Assembly: GCA_904066235.2 (NCBI GenBank)
Contig: CAJFCV020000006.1
Coordinates: 1,798,001-1,862,000, forward strand
Direction: 5' to 3'
DNA: 64,000 nucleotides
From: Bursaphelenchus xylophilus
Lineage: Eukaryota > Nematoda > Chromadorea > Rhabditida > Aphelenchoididae
Shown: piece by piece, positions 1 to 12,181 of the stretch
How the letters are laid out: the number at the start of each line of letters is the position of its first letter
Numbering within the stretch: position 1 is the stretch's first letter
Notes under the pieces: model-generated
What the model saw: the letters and a program-made list of their open reading frames with translations, nothing else
Told to the model about the DNA's origin: nothing
The model's database searches: none
Translations under genes and position numbers: made by a program

Positions 1-392
1 GATATTTCCGATGCGCCGTGGTCAAACAAGGTGAAATGCACCGTGCAAAATTGGGCGTTTTTTGTGCACGGTGCGGAACGCCAAAAAATGCCCATGAATT
101 TTATGAAAATACTAATATCAGTCTGTCGGGAAAATAATGAGCACTCTGTCGCATTGAAAATCGCATTGCTGAAGTGAAAAAAAAGTTTGATTTTACCGCG
201 GCACAATTCATTTTCTCGGTGCCGATGCGATTTTCTATGTCAGAGTGCTCATTATTTTCCCGACAGACTGATATTAGTATTTTCATAAAGTGCATGGACA
301 TTTTATGGCGGTCCGCACCGTGCCCAAAAAAATGCTCATTTTGCACCGTGCATTTTACCTTTTTTGGTTTTTGCACGGTGCATCGGAAATGT
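1..392. repeat. Palindrome with CTGTCGGG-family MITE at its centre
   Basis: The first ~118 bases match, in reverse complement, the bases after 270 up to about 392. Both arms carry GCACNGTGC decamers and end next to the centre with TTTATGAAAATACTAATAT. The centre (119-270) is a smaller palindromic element bounded by CAGTCTGTCGGG and CCCGACAGACTG. The outer palindrome may start before the window. The only open frames here are short and overlap on both strands, so no gene is called. Confidence 0.75.
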
Positions 393-1370
393 CGCCGCGA
401 CGTGAGTTTTTTTCAACTGCATCGTCGCGGTTTTGCTGAAGAATTTGCACAGTGCAAACGGACTTTTTGTGGTTTGCACCGTGCGAAAGGAGAAAAAATG
501 CACTGTGCGTTGGCGACAAGCGTGGGAATGGGTTCAAAATGCACTGTGCGAAAAGAGATGCACTGTGCGTTGGCGACAAGCATGGGAAAAAGTTCAAAAT
601 GCTTTGCAAAATAAAAATGTTTGATCTTTTAAAATTTCGCACCGTGCAATCGGATTTTTAGTGCAAAATAAGACTTGCACTGTGCAATGAAAGAAATTTT
701 TCTTGATGCTCGAAATTTTTATGAAACTTGGGACAAATTAAAATCAGAGTTTTCCAGGACAAAAATTTTCAGCCCGCATTCGGCAGAAGGCTGCGGGATT
801 TTTAGGTCGCCAATCTGAGCAAATAACGTTTTTAATGCACTTCAGTGCAAGTTTTTTTTTGTATAAACATTATGTGAAGTTAGTGCATGATGTCGAATTT
901 TTTGATCGTTGAATTTTTTGAGCGAAAAACTCTTATTTTTCTGCGCAAAATTCACGAAAAAATCAGCAAAAACTTTTTTGTTCAGATTCTTGGCCTAAAA
1001 AAATCTCTGTGTTTTCTGCAAAATACGAGCTGAAAGTTTTGTGTATGTCCTGAAAGATTCTGTTTCTTTATTTCTCCCAAGTTTTTTAAAAATTTGGGCA
1101 TCAAAAAAATTTGTTTCATTGCACAGTGCAGGGCTTATTTTGCACTAAAATTTCGGATGCACAGTGCGAAATTTTTAAAAAATCAAAATTTTTTCCGTAA
1201 ATTTTCTATGAAAAAATCAGTTCACAAAAAGTTTTTTTTATTGTATCCTAGGCATTTTTAGGCATGCTTGAAAAAATTTAAAATATTTTTTTTCAAAAAT
1301 CAAATTTTTTTAAAATTTTTTATAAGTTTCTTATGGCCCTCAAATTTCGAAAGTTTTTGCCCCCTCAGAT
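393..1370. other. AT-rich intergenic DNA with GCACNGTGC modules
   Basis: No gene is visible. Decamer pairs occur at 639-648 with 677-686 and at 1121-1130 with 1159-1168, each exactly 38 bp apart start to start. Several further decamers between 430 and 600 sit in two ~60-bp direct repeats whose sequence is the complement of the array at 9.4-10.5 kb. Confidence 0.6.
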
Positions 1371-1960
1371 GCTAGTAGAGGCTCCAGAATCTCTGCCCCA
1401 TTGTTCTTCCATCAACATTCTCTCCATCCATTCAAGCCTCAATACTCTCTCCTGGTCTGCCGCCCTCTCCGTGGGCGCGCCGCTCTCTCGGCGAAGTCGT
1501 TTCGATTGAGTACGCGCGACAACAATGCGCACTTGTGACGTGTGATGTGGGTACCCGTCGTGGTGGAAAGTCGGAATTCGCGACGAATGTGTTTTTGGCG
1601 GCGGCGGTGTGGTGGTGGTGGTCGTGGGGGAAAAGAGGGGAGAGAGGAGACGAAGAAGACGGCTTCTCCATTCTCCCCTCGCAGTTCGCATGCAGCCGCC
1701 GCCTTCTAGCCGGGTCCACCTCGCGCGTTTATAGCACTTGAAGATCAGTCACGCTGAAGGCGCAAGCGGGGCGAAGAGGAGCGACAACGACGACACCACC
1801 GACGAGGTTCTGGAATCCCCACCAGCCCCCTTTCCATTTCGGGGTCGGTCCTCCGTCGCGCGTTTTGCTCGAGGATCGGGCGCCAAAAACGGGTATTTGG
1901 GATCTGATAGAGGGCTGGAATGCACCTTCCATCGGATCCGAATATACTCTGCAGTTGTTT
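1371..1960. other. GC-rich island, possible promoter region
   Basis: This stretch is much richer in G+C and CpG than its surroundings, with GGC/GGT runs near 1600-1640 and purine runs after them. Several short ORFs overlap on both strands, but none has convincing splice sites or a recognisable protein. It lies about 1.1 kb upstream of the BED gene start and could hold its promoter or an upstream non-coding exon. That is inference only. Confidence 0.3.
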
Positions 1961-2011
1961 TGGAATGTCAGTCTGTCGGGAAAATAATGAATTTACGGGT
2001 CTGCGAGCCGT

Positions 2012-2675
2012 GATAAATCTTCCAATTTGGGGCATTTCGGCCCAAAAATTCGAGTCATTTGTGCAAAGCAAATTCTGAAAATTGCAATGAATAAAATAAA
2101 AAAAAAAATTTTGGAAAATTTACCCAAATTCTACGTAAAAAGTTTACTTGAATATCGATACCACCGAAAGTGTCATCGACTATGTTAATTTGTTGCTGTG
2201 CCAAAACTTTGGCTCAAAATTTTCTTTTCAATTTGTAAAAAGTCCCTCCAGCGTACTCTATGCTACTTTATAAGTTGTCGGGAAAATAATGAGCACTCTG
2301 TCGCAGCGAAAATCGAGAAAATGAATTGCTTCGTGGTAAAATCGAATGGCTTTTCAACTTCAGCGATGCGATTTTCGATGCGACAGAGTGCTCATTATTT
2401 TCCCGACAGACTTATAAAGTGGCATATGGTACCCTGGAGGGACTTTTTACAAATTAAAAAGGAATTTTTGAGTCAAATTTTTGACGCTGCAACAAATTAA
2501 CATAGTCGATGACACTTTGGGTAGTATTGATACTCAAGTGAATTTTTTGCGTAGATTTTGGGTACATTTTCAAAAAAAAAATTTTTTTTTTTTATTTTAT
2601 TCATTGCAATTTTTAGAATTTGCTTTGCAGAAATGACTAGTATTTTTGGGCCGAAATTCCAAAATTTGAAGATTT
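2012..2675. repeat. Large palindrome with nested CTGTCGGG MITE
   Basis: Bases ~2012-2275 and ~2412-2675 are inverted copies with many small differences. Shared landmarks are GGCCGAAAT, AATTGCAATGAATAAAAT, TGTCATCGACTATGTTAAT and TTTGTAAAAAGTCCC. The centre (2276-2411) is a CTGTCGGGAAAATAATG-family element, itself palindromic. A half copy of the same element end lies just upstream at 1970-1988. Confidence 0.75.
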
Positions 2676-3076
2676 TTGGGGGAAACGGCTAAATTTTTCG
2701 CTTTTTTTACTTTTTCCCTTCAAAAAATTAGTGATTTTTTTCAAATTTTCCTTCTGCAATTCACATGGAGTACTGTACTTCTTAGTACTCGAAAAAAATT
2801 TGCTGAAAAACCTTTATTTTTCGCATGATTTTCGTCGATTTTCCTCGAAAATTTTCGCTTTTCCCATGAAATTTTTCTGCAAGAGTGCGTCCGAACCGCA
2901 GAAATTTTGGGATTCCCAGGACAGTACGAGCCTCTTTCCGCGTCATTTGTCGAGTATTGTGCTGTCGCGGGGCGGTTGGCTCGACATTTTACAACCGATT
3001 TTGCCCGATTTTCGAGGATTCCCCCAATTTTTTGCCATAACCGATGAAATTGCTATAAATTTGGGATTTTCAGCAG

Positions 3077-6000
3077 ATGGACAGCATTGTCACAGCATTG
3101 GGGACGAGCTTTCCATTGCCCGGATTGTCAGTGATGGATCAGCAGATCAAGGAGGAGAACGGAAGCGACTCCGGCAACGACTCCAAGACCGCCACGAAAG
3201 GCGGCCGCCTAAGGGCACCGAGGTGGAAGGATCTCAAAGAGTGGGTTTTAGTCTGGAAATAGATGCCTTAGGCTGCTTTTTTAACAAAAAAAATTTTGAT
3301 TTTGTCGATTTTTTCATATTGAAAATCGGGTCCGAAAAAAGCGGCTTTTCGGGAAAATTTTTTTGTTTTTTTGCAATTTTTCGAAGGTTTCAAAGAAAAA
3401 ATCGGTCGGTTTTTGTTCCCAAATTGTAGAGGGAGCTCTAAACTGGCATGAGGATTTGGAAAACTAGCCTGAGATTACGGTAAAATACGATTTTTTCGAT
3501 TTTTTTCTCTTTTTATACCTAAAATCTCAAATTTTCGCCATTTTTGTATCGTAAAAGTTCTAAAATGGACGTAAAATATAATCAAATGAGTCTCCAAATA
3601 TTCTTCGATTATATCCCGAGCATTTTCAGAGAACTGGAAAGCGGCGATCTGCGGCGCGAGCCGGTAACAGGCGAGGTGGCCAAGTATATCGACCGAATCT
3701 TCGACGTGCGCACGAATCAGCCGCTCTACTTCTTCTGCAAGCTGTGCAATCGAGTCTTTGTGCACAACAACAGCTCCTCGTCGAATCGGCGGCATCTGCG
3801 CGAGACGCACGGCCTGAAAATTTCGCGGTGTTTCGGCGACGGGCCCGGCAACGAATCCGGCCTCCAATTCGACCTGAATTCGACTGGTATGGAGTGCAGC
3901 GGAGAGGATGAGAATGGTAGGTTGCTGTAGACTTGTCTACACGTATTTTTTTAAAAAAATTTTGGGTTGATTTTGAATTTTTTTTTTTTTTTTTTTGCAC
4001 GGTGCAGCCTCGAATTTGCACTAAAAATCACGTCGCACAGTGCGAAAAAAAATTCAAACTGAAAGCCCCAATAAACCTCCGTAAAACGACAAATTTGGGC
4101 TGGAAATACGCACACTTGACCCGTCTGACTTGAGGCGTTTGCGTGGGGAGAGAGAGAAGCGAAAAAGCTGTGGGAAACCCCCGTTTTGGCGGGATTTTTC
4201 CCCCTTTTTTTCGTGTTTTGCTTCTGTTTCAAGTGGTCTGTGGCTGTTTTTCGCGTTAAAAGGCCTTAAAATTGCCTTGAATTTGGCTTAAGAGGTTTAC
4301 AGCCAGAGGGGTGGGATTTCTGAGGGATGATGAGTTGACCCGATTTTTTTTTTGAATTTTGTTATGCGATGGGTTTGAATGTCGCTGAATGTGAGCGGTA
4401 GACTTGATTCGTCGAGCCATATTTGTTTTTAGAAGTGATTTATGGAGGCTTGACGCGTTCTAAAAAAGTTTTGTTTTCGTGGCGGGACCCAAGTTTTCGG
4501 TTTAGAATTGATAAAAGTGATAAGTTTTAAGGGGAATGGCTTTTTTTAGGAGCCTAGATGTTGCTAATTTTTCATTTTTTTTTTATTTAAAGCGAATTTG
4601 GCAACTTTCAGGTTTTCGTGGCGGGACCCAATTTTTCGGTTTTGAATTGTAATAAGTGATACTTTTAAGCGGGTTGACTGTTTTTACAAGTCTACATGTT
4701 TCTACTCTCTCATTTTTTTAATTTAACGCGATTTTGGCCACTTTCAAGTTTTCGTGGTGGGACCCAAGTTTTGGGTTTAGAATTGATATAAGTGATAAGT
4801 TTAAGCGGGTTGACTGTTTTTACAAGTCTACATGTTCCTACTCTCTCATTTTTAAAAATTTAACGCGATTTGGCTACTTTCAGGTTTTCGTGGCGGGACC
4901 CAAAATTTGGTAAAAATTTTGGCTAGATGGCTTTATAAGCTTTTATTGAGTCTAAAAGACCTATTAAAGCATCGCATATCGGTATTCTTGACTATACATA
5001 CCATTTCTGGGTCCCACCACGAAAATCCTGAAAATCAGGGAAATTCCTTAAAACGACTCAAAACGCTTTGAAATTGCATTCTAGACTGACGTAGAATATT
5101 TTCAGTGTGCTTGGACGCCCCCATCGTTCCCGACTGGTCGACACAAACCACATCCGGCGAGATTTTGAATCGATTCCTGGTCGAAGCCGAGCAACTGCAC
5201 AAGCAAGAAGCGGAAAAGCAAAAAGAATACGAAATCACATTCCCCGAGGTCACATCGCGAGCCTCGCAGTCAATAACACCCCCACCAATCCAGGAAAAAG
5301 AGAAACCGAAGCCAAAAGAAATTTTAAAAATGCAGACCCTCAAAAACCGCCCGGTTCTGAAGCCAATCAGCATGATCAAACCGACGATTAAGGTAGGAGA
5401 TTTTTGGAGATTGGTTGGAAATTTATTTTAGTCGATTTTTTGGATACTTTTTGAGGGGTTTTGAAGTTTTTTCGGAAATTTTGAAATTTGGCGGGAATTT
5501 CAAATTTTGATTTATTTTTTAAAGGAATAGCTGTATAAGGGATGAATTTAAATTTTTTGATTGTGTTTTTGTATTCTACGATCTTGTTTTGACATTTCGT
5601 TCACTTGGTATTGATTTTTTTTAATTTTTGTTTTTGGCGGGAAATTCAAATTTAATTTTTTTGAATGAGTATATGAAGGTTGAATTAACATTTTTTGTTC
5701 ACATGGTAGTATTTTACGACCCTGTTTTGGCATTTCGTTCATTTGGTATTGATTTTTATAAATTTTAATTTTGGCGGGAAATTCAAATTTTAAATTTTTG
5801 AAAAGTCCGAAAATATTGTTTTCAAATTATATATAGAGGTCTTGGAACGTATTTTACAACTCACTTTTCTATTCTTTCCATTTTTTCAGCGCCGAAAACC
5901 CCGCCTTCAACTGCTCCGCGAACGCCTGCTGGCAGCTCGCGCCCGAAAAGAGAACGCGCTCGCACTCAAAGCGCTCGCCGAAGCGAACCGCATCAAAATG

Positions 6001-6174
6001 GAGACCATGCTGGCCGTGCACCGCGCCGGCTTCATTCGCGCCGTGGACGCGAACGGCCAAATGACGCTGAAGAAGGTGAGCCCCGCGCCCGAAGTGATCG
6101 CCGACTCGGACTACGACATGTCCATGGACGAGGGCAACTTCCGCGAAGTGCAGGACGTCCTGGAAGAAGATTGA
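3077..6174 (+). CDS. BED-type zinc finger protein, four exons, 340 aa
   Basis: Exons 3077-3240, 3630-3916, 5106-5392 and 5890-6174 join in phase at GT/AG sites to give 340 residues. The ATG lies three bases after TTTTCAG, so it is probably trans-spliced or a first exon. Residues 88-116 form C91-x2-C94-x15-H110-x4-H115 within a BED-like context (YFFCKLC, then SNRRHLRETHG). The N-terminus is acidic, the middle is rich in E, K and P, and the last exon has a basic helix-prone segment (RRKPRLQLLRERLLAARARK) and an acidic tail. BED fingers bind DNA in transposases and chromatin-associated regulators; a nuclear DNA-binding role is inferred. No transposase domain is visible, so a host regulator is likelier. 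Intron 2 (1189 bp) carries GTTTTCGTGG repeats and a decamer pair. Confidence 0.75.
4473..5040. repeat. Tandem GTTTTCGTGGYGGGACCC repeats in intron 2
   Basis: The motif GTTTTCGTGGCGGGACCCA or a close variant starts at 4473, 4612, 4748 and 4884, so the period is 136-139 bp. A reverse-complement copy lies at 5009-5027. The spacers also repeat (AAGCGGGTTGACTGTTTTTA and ACAAGTCTACATGTT). The last direct copy and the inverted copy form a palindromic unit. Confidence 0.75.
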
Positions 6175-9122
6175 AGAAGCATCAAAGATCCCAATGAGCT
6201 TAGCCACATGATGTAATTAGAGAATTGAAGCAGATTTTTAATTTATTTCACCGATTTTGGCCTTAATTTTTGAGGTGAATTTGGGGTATTGGACTAGTTT
6301 TGGAGCCTAGAGACGTTTAGAATCTATTTTCGGGCAATTTTGAGAGATTTTCAGAAAATTCAGGTTTTCGTGGTGGGACCCAAAATTTCGAAAAAAAAAT
6401 TAGATTTTATGAATTGAAAAGGGTTTAGATGAATTAAAATTAATTAGAAGCTAATTTTAGACCATTTCCCGTTCTTTGGCATCGTTTTGGGTCCCACCAC
6501 GAAAACCCTGAAAATCAGGGAAACTCCGTTAAAAGCTTCAAAACCCGTGTCAAATTTTAAAAGGTCCAATAGCTCAAATTGACTTAAAAAATCGTTCCTA
6601 TTATCCTCCGGGCATTTTATTCCCAAAATTTTTCAAGAAATTTAATTTTTTGCTGCGAATTTTGTCTATTTAGAATGCAACTAGTATTTCTATCTTCTCA
6701 TTTTTTTCAATTCGTTTGTTGTTTTTATACGCAATCCCATAATGTATGGTACCCACTCCGAATCCAAGATATACTTGCTCAGCCACAGACATATTACCAA
6801 CAAAATGATCACAACATTTCTCTTTCATTTTTTAGGATCTATCACGTTTACTTTGTTTCAGTTTTTTTGAAGATAAAGTTGTTTGAAATTGATTTTGGAT
6901 GGTTTTTTTAAAAAATTTTTTCGAAGTTTGAAAAAAATTTTTTGTTACAGTAAAAAATTTGGGATTGGTGATTCATTTTCGGCTATAAAATATTTTGAAA
7001 AAGTCATTTACAGACCTATCAAGTCAGCAATTTGGCCAAAAGCGCCATAAAAGGCCAAAAATTTTCAGCTGCACAGTGCAGTCCCTTTTTTGCACTAAAA
7101 ATTGCATCGCACGGTGCGAGCTTTGGAAATCTTCATGTTACAGTATGAATTCAAGTCAGGAAGGCAAAAATAATTTATTTTCGTAAAGCAACAAGCCTCA
7201 CAAAGAATACTACAGCAAATTTTTATCAAATCTCTGCTTTATATTGCAATAGAGCATCAATTTTTCGAAAACGCACGATGCATTTCTTTTTGCATCTGAA
7301 TTTTTATTTTGCACAGTGCAAAATAAAAAAAAATTTTGAAAAGTGTATTGCTGCACGTCAATCACGGCTAAATTTAATTTACAATAGACGTTTTTTTCAA
7401 CCACGCACTGTGCAGGGCGATTTTTAGGCTAAAAATTGGACTGCACAGTGCGAAAAATTAAAATCACCTTGTTACAGTAGGATTTTCATAAGTAATGTGG
7501 AAAAATTGGATTTGTCAGAGAGAATTGGGCTTGCTAAACAATAACAAATCAAAATCTCCCCAAGTTTTTGTCTTATATTCAAGTATATCATCAATTTCTT
7601 TTTACTGCACAGTGCAAAAAATCGAACTGGAACTACCTTATTTTTCGCCTATATTTTTTTAAAAATGAATAGTAAAATGACTCAGAGCGCCGTTACTTTA
7701 CCTTGTTTGCGTTTTATTTACTACTGATTCATATTTCCGATAACTTTTTTTTCGATTTATGTTGTTTTAGGGGGTCATGCGGAAAGGTCACGAAAAACGT
7801 TAGACAAAATGGGATATAAGAGAGGAGACGCGCAAAATTTTTTTATATAGTGATCGTTTCATTCCACTTTAATCCGATTTTTGTTATATTTTTATTTCAA
7901 CGCTCTATAATTGAAAAAAATAAAACGAGATTTTTTCAATTTTTTTTTGAAATTCAAAAAATGATTACTTCTAAAGTTAGGGCTTGATAAAATTAGGTGT
8001 GAAATTGATTTTTCAAGTCTTGTTTTCCATATTTTTGATGAGAATAATGAGTAATTTTGCTTTTTAATACACCTCATCATTAATATTTTTTTGTTGTTTT
8101 TGAAAAAAATGATCTTTGATTCATTGAAAAAAGTATTACAATGAGTAATTTTGACCACGAAAATAATGTATATAAACTCCCAAGGCCACTTTATAATCGT
8201 ATTTTTGGACAGGCATCTTTTTAATTTTTCATAAAAAAATCGATTTTTTACAGGGCACTCTCGATGGATTTTCTCCAAATTTGGCATGTTACGTCTGTCT
8301 GTGCTATGCTTCAATTCCTGAAAATTTTAGCTCGCACTTTGCAGGGAGAGCCGAGATATTTAACGATCTTGCGAGAGAGTGCGCGAAATGGGGAGAGCGG
8401 TCAGAGAAAAGGCTTTTTTGGCTATATCTTTGTCAGTTTTGCGTGGGAAAACTTGATTTTTTGTGGAAACATTACAATTTATGATAGAAATAGATAGGTT
8501 TGAAAGTTTTTCATGCCAAAGCAGAAATAATAAAAAATTTTAGATCGGAAATTTCCAAAAAAAATCTTATTTTTTGAAATTTTTATATAAAATTTTGCTG
8601 TCACTTATGCCATATTGTAATGTATAGTTTCTCTGCAAAAAATTCCACTTTTTTCAGTCTCTTTTTACCCAGAAACTGCCGAGATATAAGCAAAAAAACA
8701 AAATTTTCTCTGACCGCTCTCTTCATTTTCCGCAGTCTCTACAAAGATTATTGAATATCTTGATTGCCTCTGCAAAAAATGAGCTAAAATTTTGAGGAAT
8801 TGAAATCTGGTCTATGGCCAAATTGTATGGCAAATTTGAGAGAAATCTGTCGACCCAATTTTCAAAAAAATCACTTTTAAAATATCTCATTTTTTGATTT
8901 TTTTTCATTTTTTCCTCCCCGTTTTCTTCGATTTTCCCATTTGAAACCGGATTCCGAGTAACAATCACTCCGTCAACATCAATTCCTGTTAGTATCTTGA
9001 TGGTTTATGACAATGTTTGTCTGTAAAAACGGCCCTTGCGCGGCGAGAAAACCGTCTTCAAACCCCCCATTCATTCCCTTCTTCTTCGACCAAGTTTTCA
9101 CTGTTGTTGACTGCAGAGAGTG
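6175..9122. other. Intergenic region rich in short palindromes
   Basis: No convincing gene lies between the BED gene and the first transthyretin-like gene. The region contains an inverted pair of GTTTTCGTGGTGGGACCC motifs (6364 and 6489), decamer pairs at 7071/7109, 7273/7311 and 7405/7443 (all 38 bp apart) and the palindrome at 8247-8863. The remainder is AT-rich single-copy-looking DNA. Confidence 0.55.
8247..8863. repeat. Palindromic MITE related to the CAGGGGAAGT family
   Basis: The left half contains TTCAATTCCTGAAAATTTTA, then GCCGAGATATT, then GAGAGCGGTCAGAGAAAA. The right half has the same landmarks in reverse complement. The landmarks match the better conserved elements at 20.8, 24.2 and 29.0 kb, so this is an older, diverged relative. 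Confidence 0.6.
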
Positions 9123-11462
9123 ATGAAATTCGCCACGATCCTGCTGCTTTTGGGCTTGTTGGGCTGTGTGGCCGCGATTGGGATTCGGCCGACCCAGAAG
9201 ATCTCCGTCTCCGGGAAGTTCATTTGCAAGGGAAAACCCGCGAAAGGAGTGGTAGGTTGAGAAGAAAATTGGGCGAAATTTAACAAATTCGACCAAAGAT
9301 CGTACTATCAGGCTGTCGGGAAAATAATGAGCACAATCTCGCTGGGCCAATCGTGTCGCTGAAGTGAAAAGCAATTTGATTTTTTCACTAAAAACAGTGC
9401 ATCTTGAACTTTTTCCCACGCTTGTCGCCAACGCACAGTGCATTTTGAACCCTTTCCCACCCTTGTCGCCAACGCACAGTGCATTTTTCTCTTTTCGCAC
9501 AGTGCATTTGAACTTTTTCCCACGCTTGTCGCCAACGCACAGTGCATTTTGAACCCTTTCCCACGCTTGTCGCCAACGCACAGTGCATCTTTCTCTTTTC
9601 GCACAGTGCATTTTGAACTTTTTCCCACGCTTGTCGCCAACGCACAGTGCATTTCGAACATTTTCCCACGCTTGTCGCCAACGCACAGTGCATTTCGAAC
9701 TTTCTCCCACGCTTGTCGCCAACGCACAGTGCATTCTTTTCTTTTCGCACAGTGCATTTCGAACATTTTCCCACGCTTGTCGCCAACGCACAGTGCATTT
9801 CGAACTTTTCGCACAGTGCATTTCGAACTTTCTCCCACGCTTGTCGCCAACGCACAGTGCATTTTTTTCTTTTCGCACAGTGCATTTCGAACATTTTCCC
9901 ACGCTTGTCGCCAACGCACAGTGCATTTTGAACCCTTTCCCACGCTTGTCGCCAACGCACAGTGCATCTTTCTCTTTTCGCACAGTGCATTTTGAACTTT
10001 TTCCCACGCTTGTCGCCAACGCACAGTGCATTTCGAACATTTTCCCACGCTTGTCGCCAACGCACAGTGCATTTCGAACTTTCTCCCACGCTTGTCGCCA
10101 ACGCACAGTGCATTCTTTTCTTTTCGCACAGTGCATTTCGAACATTTTCCCACGCTTGTCGCCAACGCACAGTGCATTTCGAACTTTTCGCACAGTGCAT
10201 TTCGAACTTTCTCCCACGCTTGTCGCCAACGCACAGTGCATTTTTTTCTTTTCGCACAGTGCATTTCGAACATTTTCCCACGCTTGTCGCCAACGCACAG
10301 TGCATTTTGAACCCTTTCCCACGCTTGTCGCCAACGCACAGTGCATCTTTCTCTTTTCGCACAGTGCATTTTGAACTTTTTCCCACGCTTGTCGCCAACG
10401 CACAGTGCATTTCGAACATTTTCCCACTCTTGTCGCCAACGCACAGTGCATCTTTCTCTTTTCGCACAGTGCATTTTGAACTTTTTCCCACGCTTGTCGC
10501 CAGCGCACAGTGCATCTCTGTGCAAAGCCAAAGAAAAGTGAGTGCACGGTGCAAGAAGTCGCGGATTTTTGTGCACGGTGCGGACCGCGACAAATGTCCA
10601 GGCACTCTGTGAAATGCACGGTGCAAACCGCTCGTTTGCACCGTGCACTTTTAGTTTTTGCACTGTGCCCTCAAAACATCGCCGGATTTGCACTAAAAAA
10701 TCGCACTGTGCAAATCAATTTTTTTCGATTTGCACTGTGCGAAAAGACAAAATGCACGGTGCGGCTGGAGTAAAAGGGGAAAGCGGTAAAATGCACAGTG
10801 CGCTGGCGGCAAAAAATGGGGAAAAAGGCAAAATACAGGAATTTTCGACCAAAAATTTTTCTGGCCAATTCGACCGGTCGTATTCACCAATTTGTCCGGT
10901 CACTTTTCCAACATTGATTGATAACATTTTTGACAAAAAATAATGATATGAGCTATGATTTTCGTATTTTAAAAATGTTTTTCGATCAATTTTTTATTTT
11001 ATTTTTCAGAAAGTCAAGTTGTACGATCATGACACCTTCACCTTGGACGACTTGATCGGCGAGACCAAAAGCGATGCCTCCGGCGCTTTCCACATCTCCG
11101 GAAAGGCCCATGAAGTCACTCGAATCACCCCTAAACTCAATGTGTAAGTCAAAAAAAAATAAAAAAAAATTTTAATAAATTTTAAAATTTAATAAAAAAA
11201 TTAAAAATAATAAAAAAATAAAAAAATGCAAAAAAAAAATAAAAAAAAATAAATAAAAAATGTAAAAAAAATTACATAAAAAAAATTTTTTTTAATAAAT
11301 TTTTTTAGCTACCACAAATGCGGAAAGTTGATCCCAATTTGCGACAACAAGTTCTCCATCGAAATCCCAAAGCGCTACATCGACTCTGGAAGCACATTCG
11401 ACGCCGGCACTCTGAATTTGGAAGGCAATTTTCCCGGGCAATCCACTGACTGCCTCAACTAA
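9123..11462 (+). CDS. Transthyretin-like family protein, copy A
   Basis: Three exons, 9123-9251, 11010-11143 and 11309-11462, encode 138 residues, a normal length for the nematode transthyretin-like family (PF01060). Residues 1-18 form a hydrophobic signal peptide. Then follow the beta-sandwich landmarks: IRPTQKISVSGKFICKGKP, KVKLYDHDTFTLDDLIGETK, a SGAF turn, the YHKCGKLIPICDNKFSIEIP strand and the end DCLN. Such proteins are secreted; one C. elegans member (TTR-52) bridges apoptotic cells to phagocytes, but most have no known ligand. Exon boundaries are the same as in copies B and C, so the trio arose by duplication. Intron 1 (1758 bp) holds the decamer array; intron 2 is an almost pure A/T run. 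AATAAA lies about 40 bp after the stop. Confidence 0.9.
9405..10515. repeat. GCACAGTGCA minisatellite with 379-bp higher-order repeat
   Basis: Tandem units consist of a GCACAGTGCA decamer followed by a linker containing CCCACGCTTGTCGCCAAC. Decamer spacing alternates between 40-41 and 23 bp. The pattern itself repeats with a 379-bp period: 9583-9961 recurs at 9962-10340 and begins again at 10341. The array lies wholly inside intron 1 of transthyretin-like copy A. All six frames are nearly stop-free, which explains the long spurious ORFs. Further decamers continue to about 10800. Confidence 0.9.
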
Positions 11463-12181
11463 TTTTTCTAATTTTTCTGGCATTTTTAAAAATTTTTTGC
11501 GTAATAAAAAATAATATTTTTGATTTTAAACTTTAGAAAAATTAACTTTTTATCTTTTTTTTTAATTTTGTTGCACAGTGCAGTTGATTTTTTGCACTAA
11601 AAATCGTTCTGCACTGTGCGAAAAAATAAAAACTTGTAAAATTACAGTAATTTTGAAGGGTTTTAATTAAAAAATAGTGTTTATTGATAAGAAATATGAA
11701 TAATTAATCCAACAATATTAATTTTCTTATCTAATTTATGTCCCAAATTGTATTAGACCATCAATTTTTTTGACTGCACAGTGCAGTCGACTTTTTGCAC
11801 TAAAAATCGCTCTGCACTGTGCGAAAAAATAAAATCACGAAATTACAGAAAGTTTTGAAGTAAATAAACTAGAAATATGTTGTTATAGGAAAGAAAGAAG
11901 ACTAGTAAAGTTAAAAACATTAAAATTTTGATGAGATTTTTGATTGATATTGTGCAAAATCTCAAATGTTTTCCGATTGCACAGTGCAGAGAGAATTTTT
12001 CGCTAAAAAATCAATTTACAAACAAAAAACAGATCAATTCTTCACCGAACTACCGTACGTCTTTGGAGCGCGCGCTACACCTGCGATTTTCGCAATCTTG
12101 TGTTTATTGTTTTGATTTTCTCCAATTTTTTACATTGGTGATTAAAAATCAAGTTCAGCTGCGTAAACAGAATTTTGCGGT
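11463..12181. other. Intergenic spacer with two decamer modules
   Basis: This AT-rich spacer lies downstream of transthyretin-like copy A. Two modules, GCACAGTGCA at 11573 and 11776, each have the partner GCACTGTGCG 38 bp later and share the core TTTTTGCACTAAAAATCG. Nothing else is recognised. Confidence 0.6.

Noticed and set aside
1365..2071. Six overlapping ORFs in the GC-rich island
   Set aside because: They occur on both strands with simple-sequence stretches; no splice sites or protein family are evident.
2731..3429. 232-codon plus-strand frame
   Set aside because: It overlaps exon 1 of the BED gene in another frame and runs through AT-rich intron; composition is F/K-rich as in chance frames.
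8979..10693. Long minus-strand frames of 417-546 codons rich in CTVRWRQAWEKV and NALCVGDKRGK
   Set aside because: They are translations of the 40/41-bp minisatellite, open in several frames on both strands at once, and lie inside an intron of a conserved gene.
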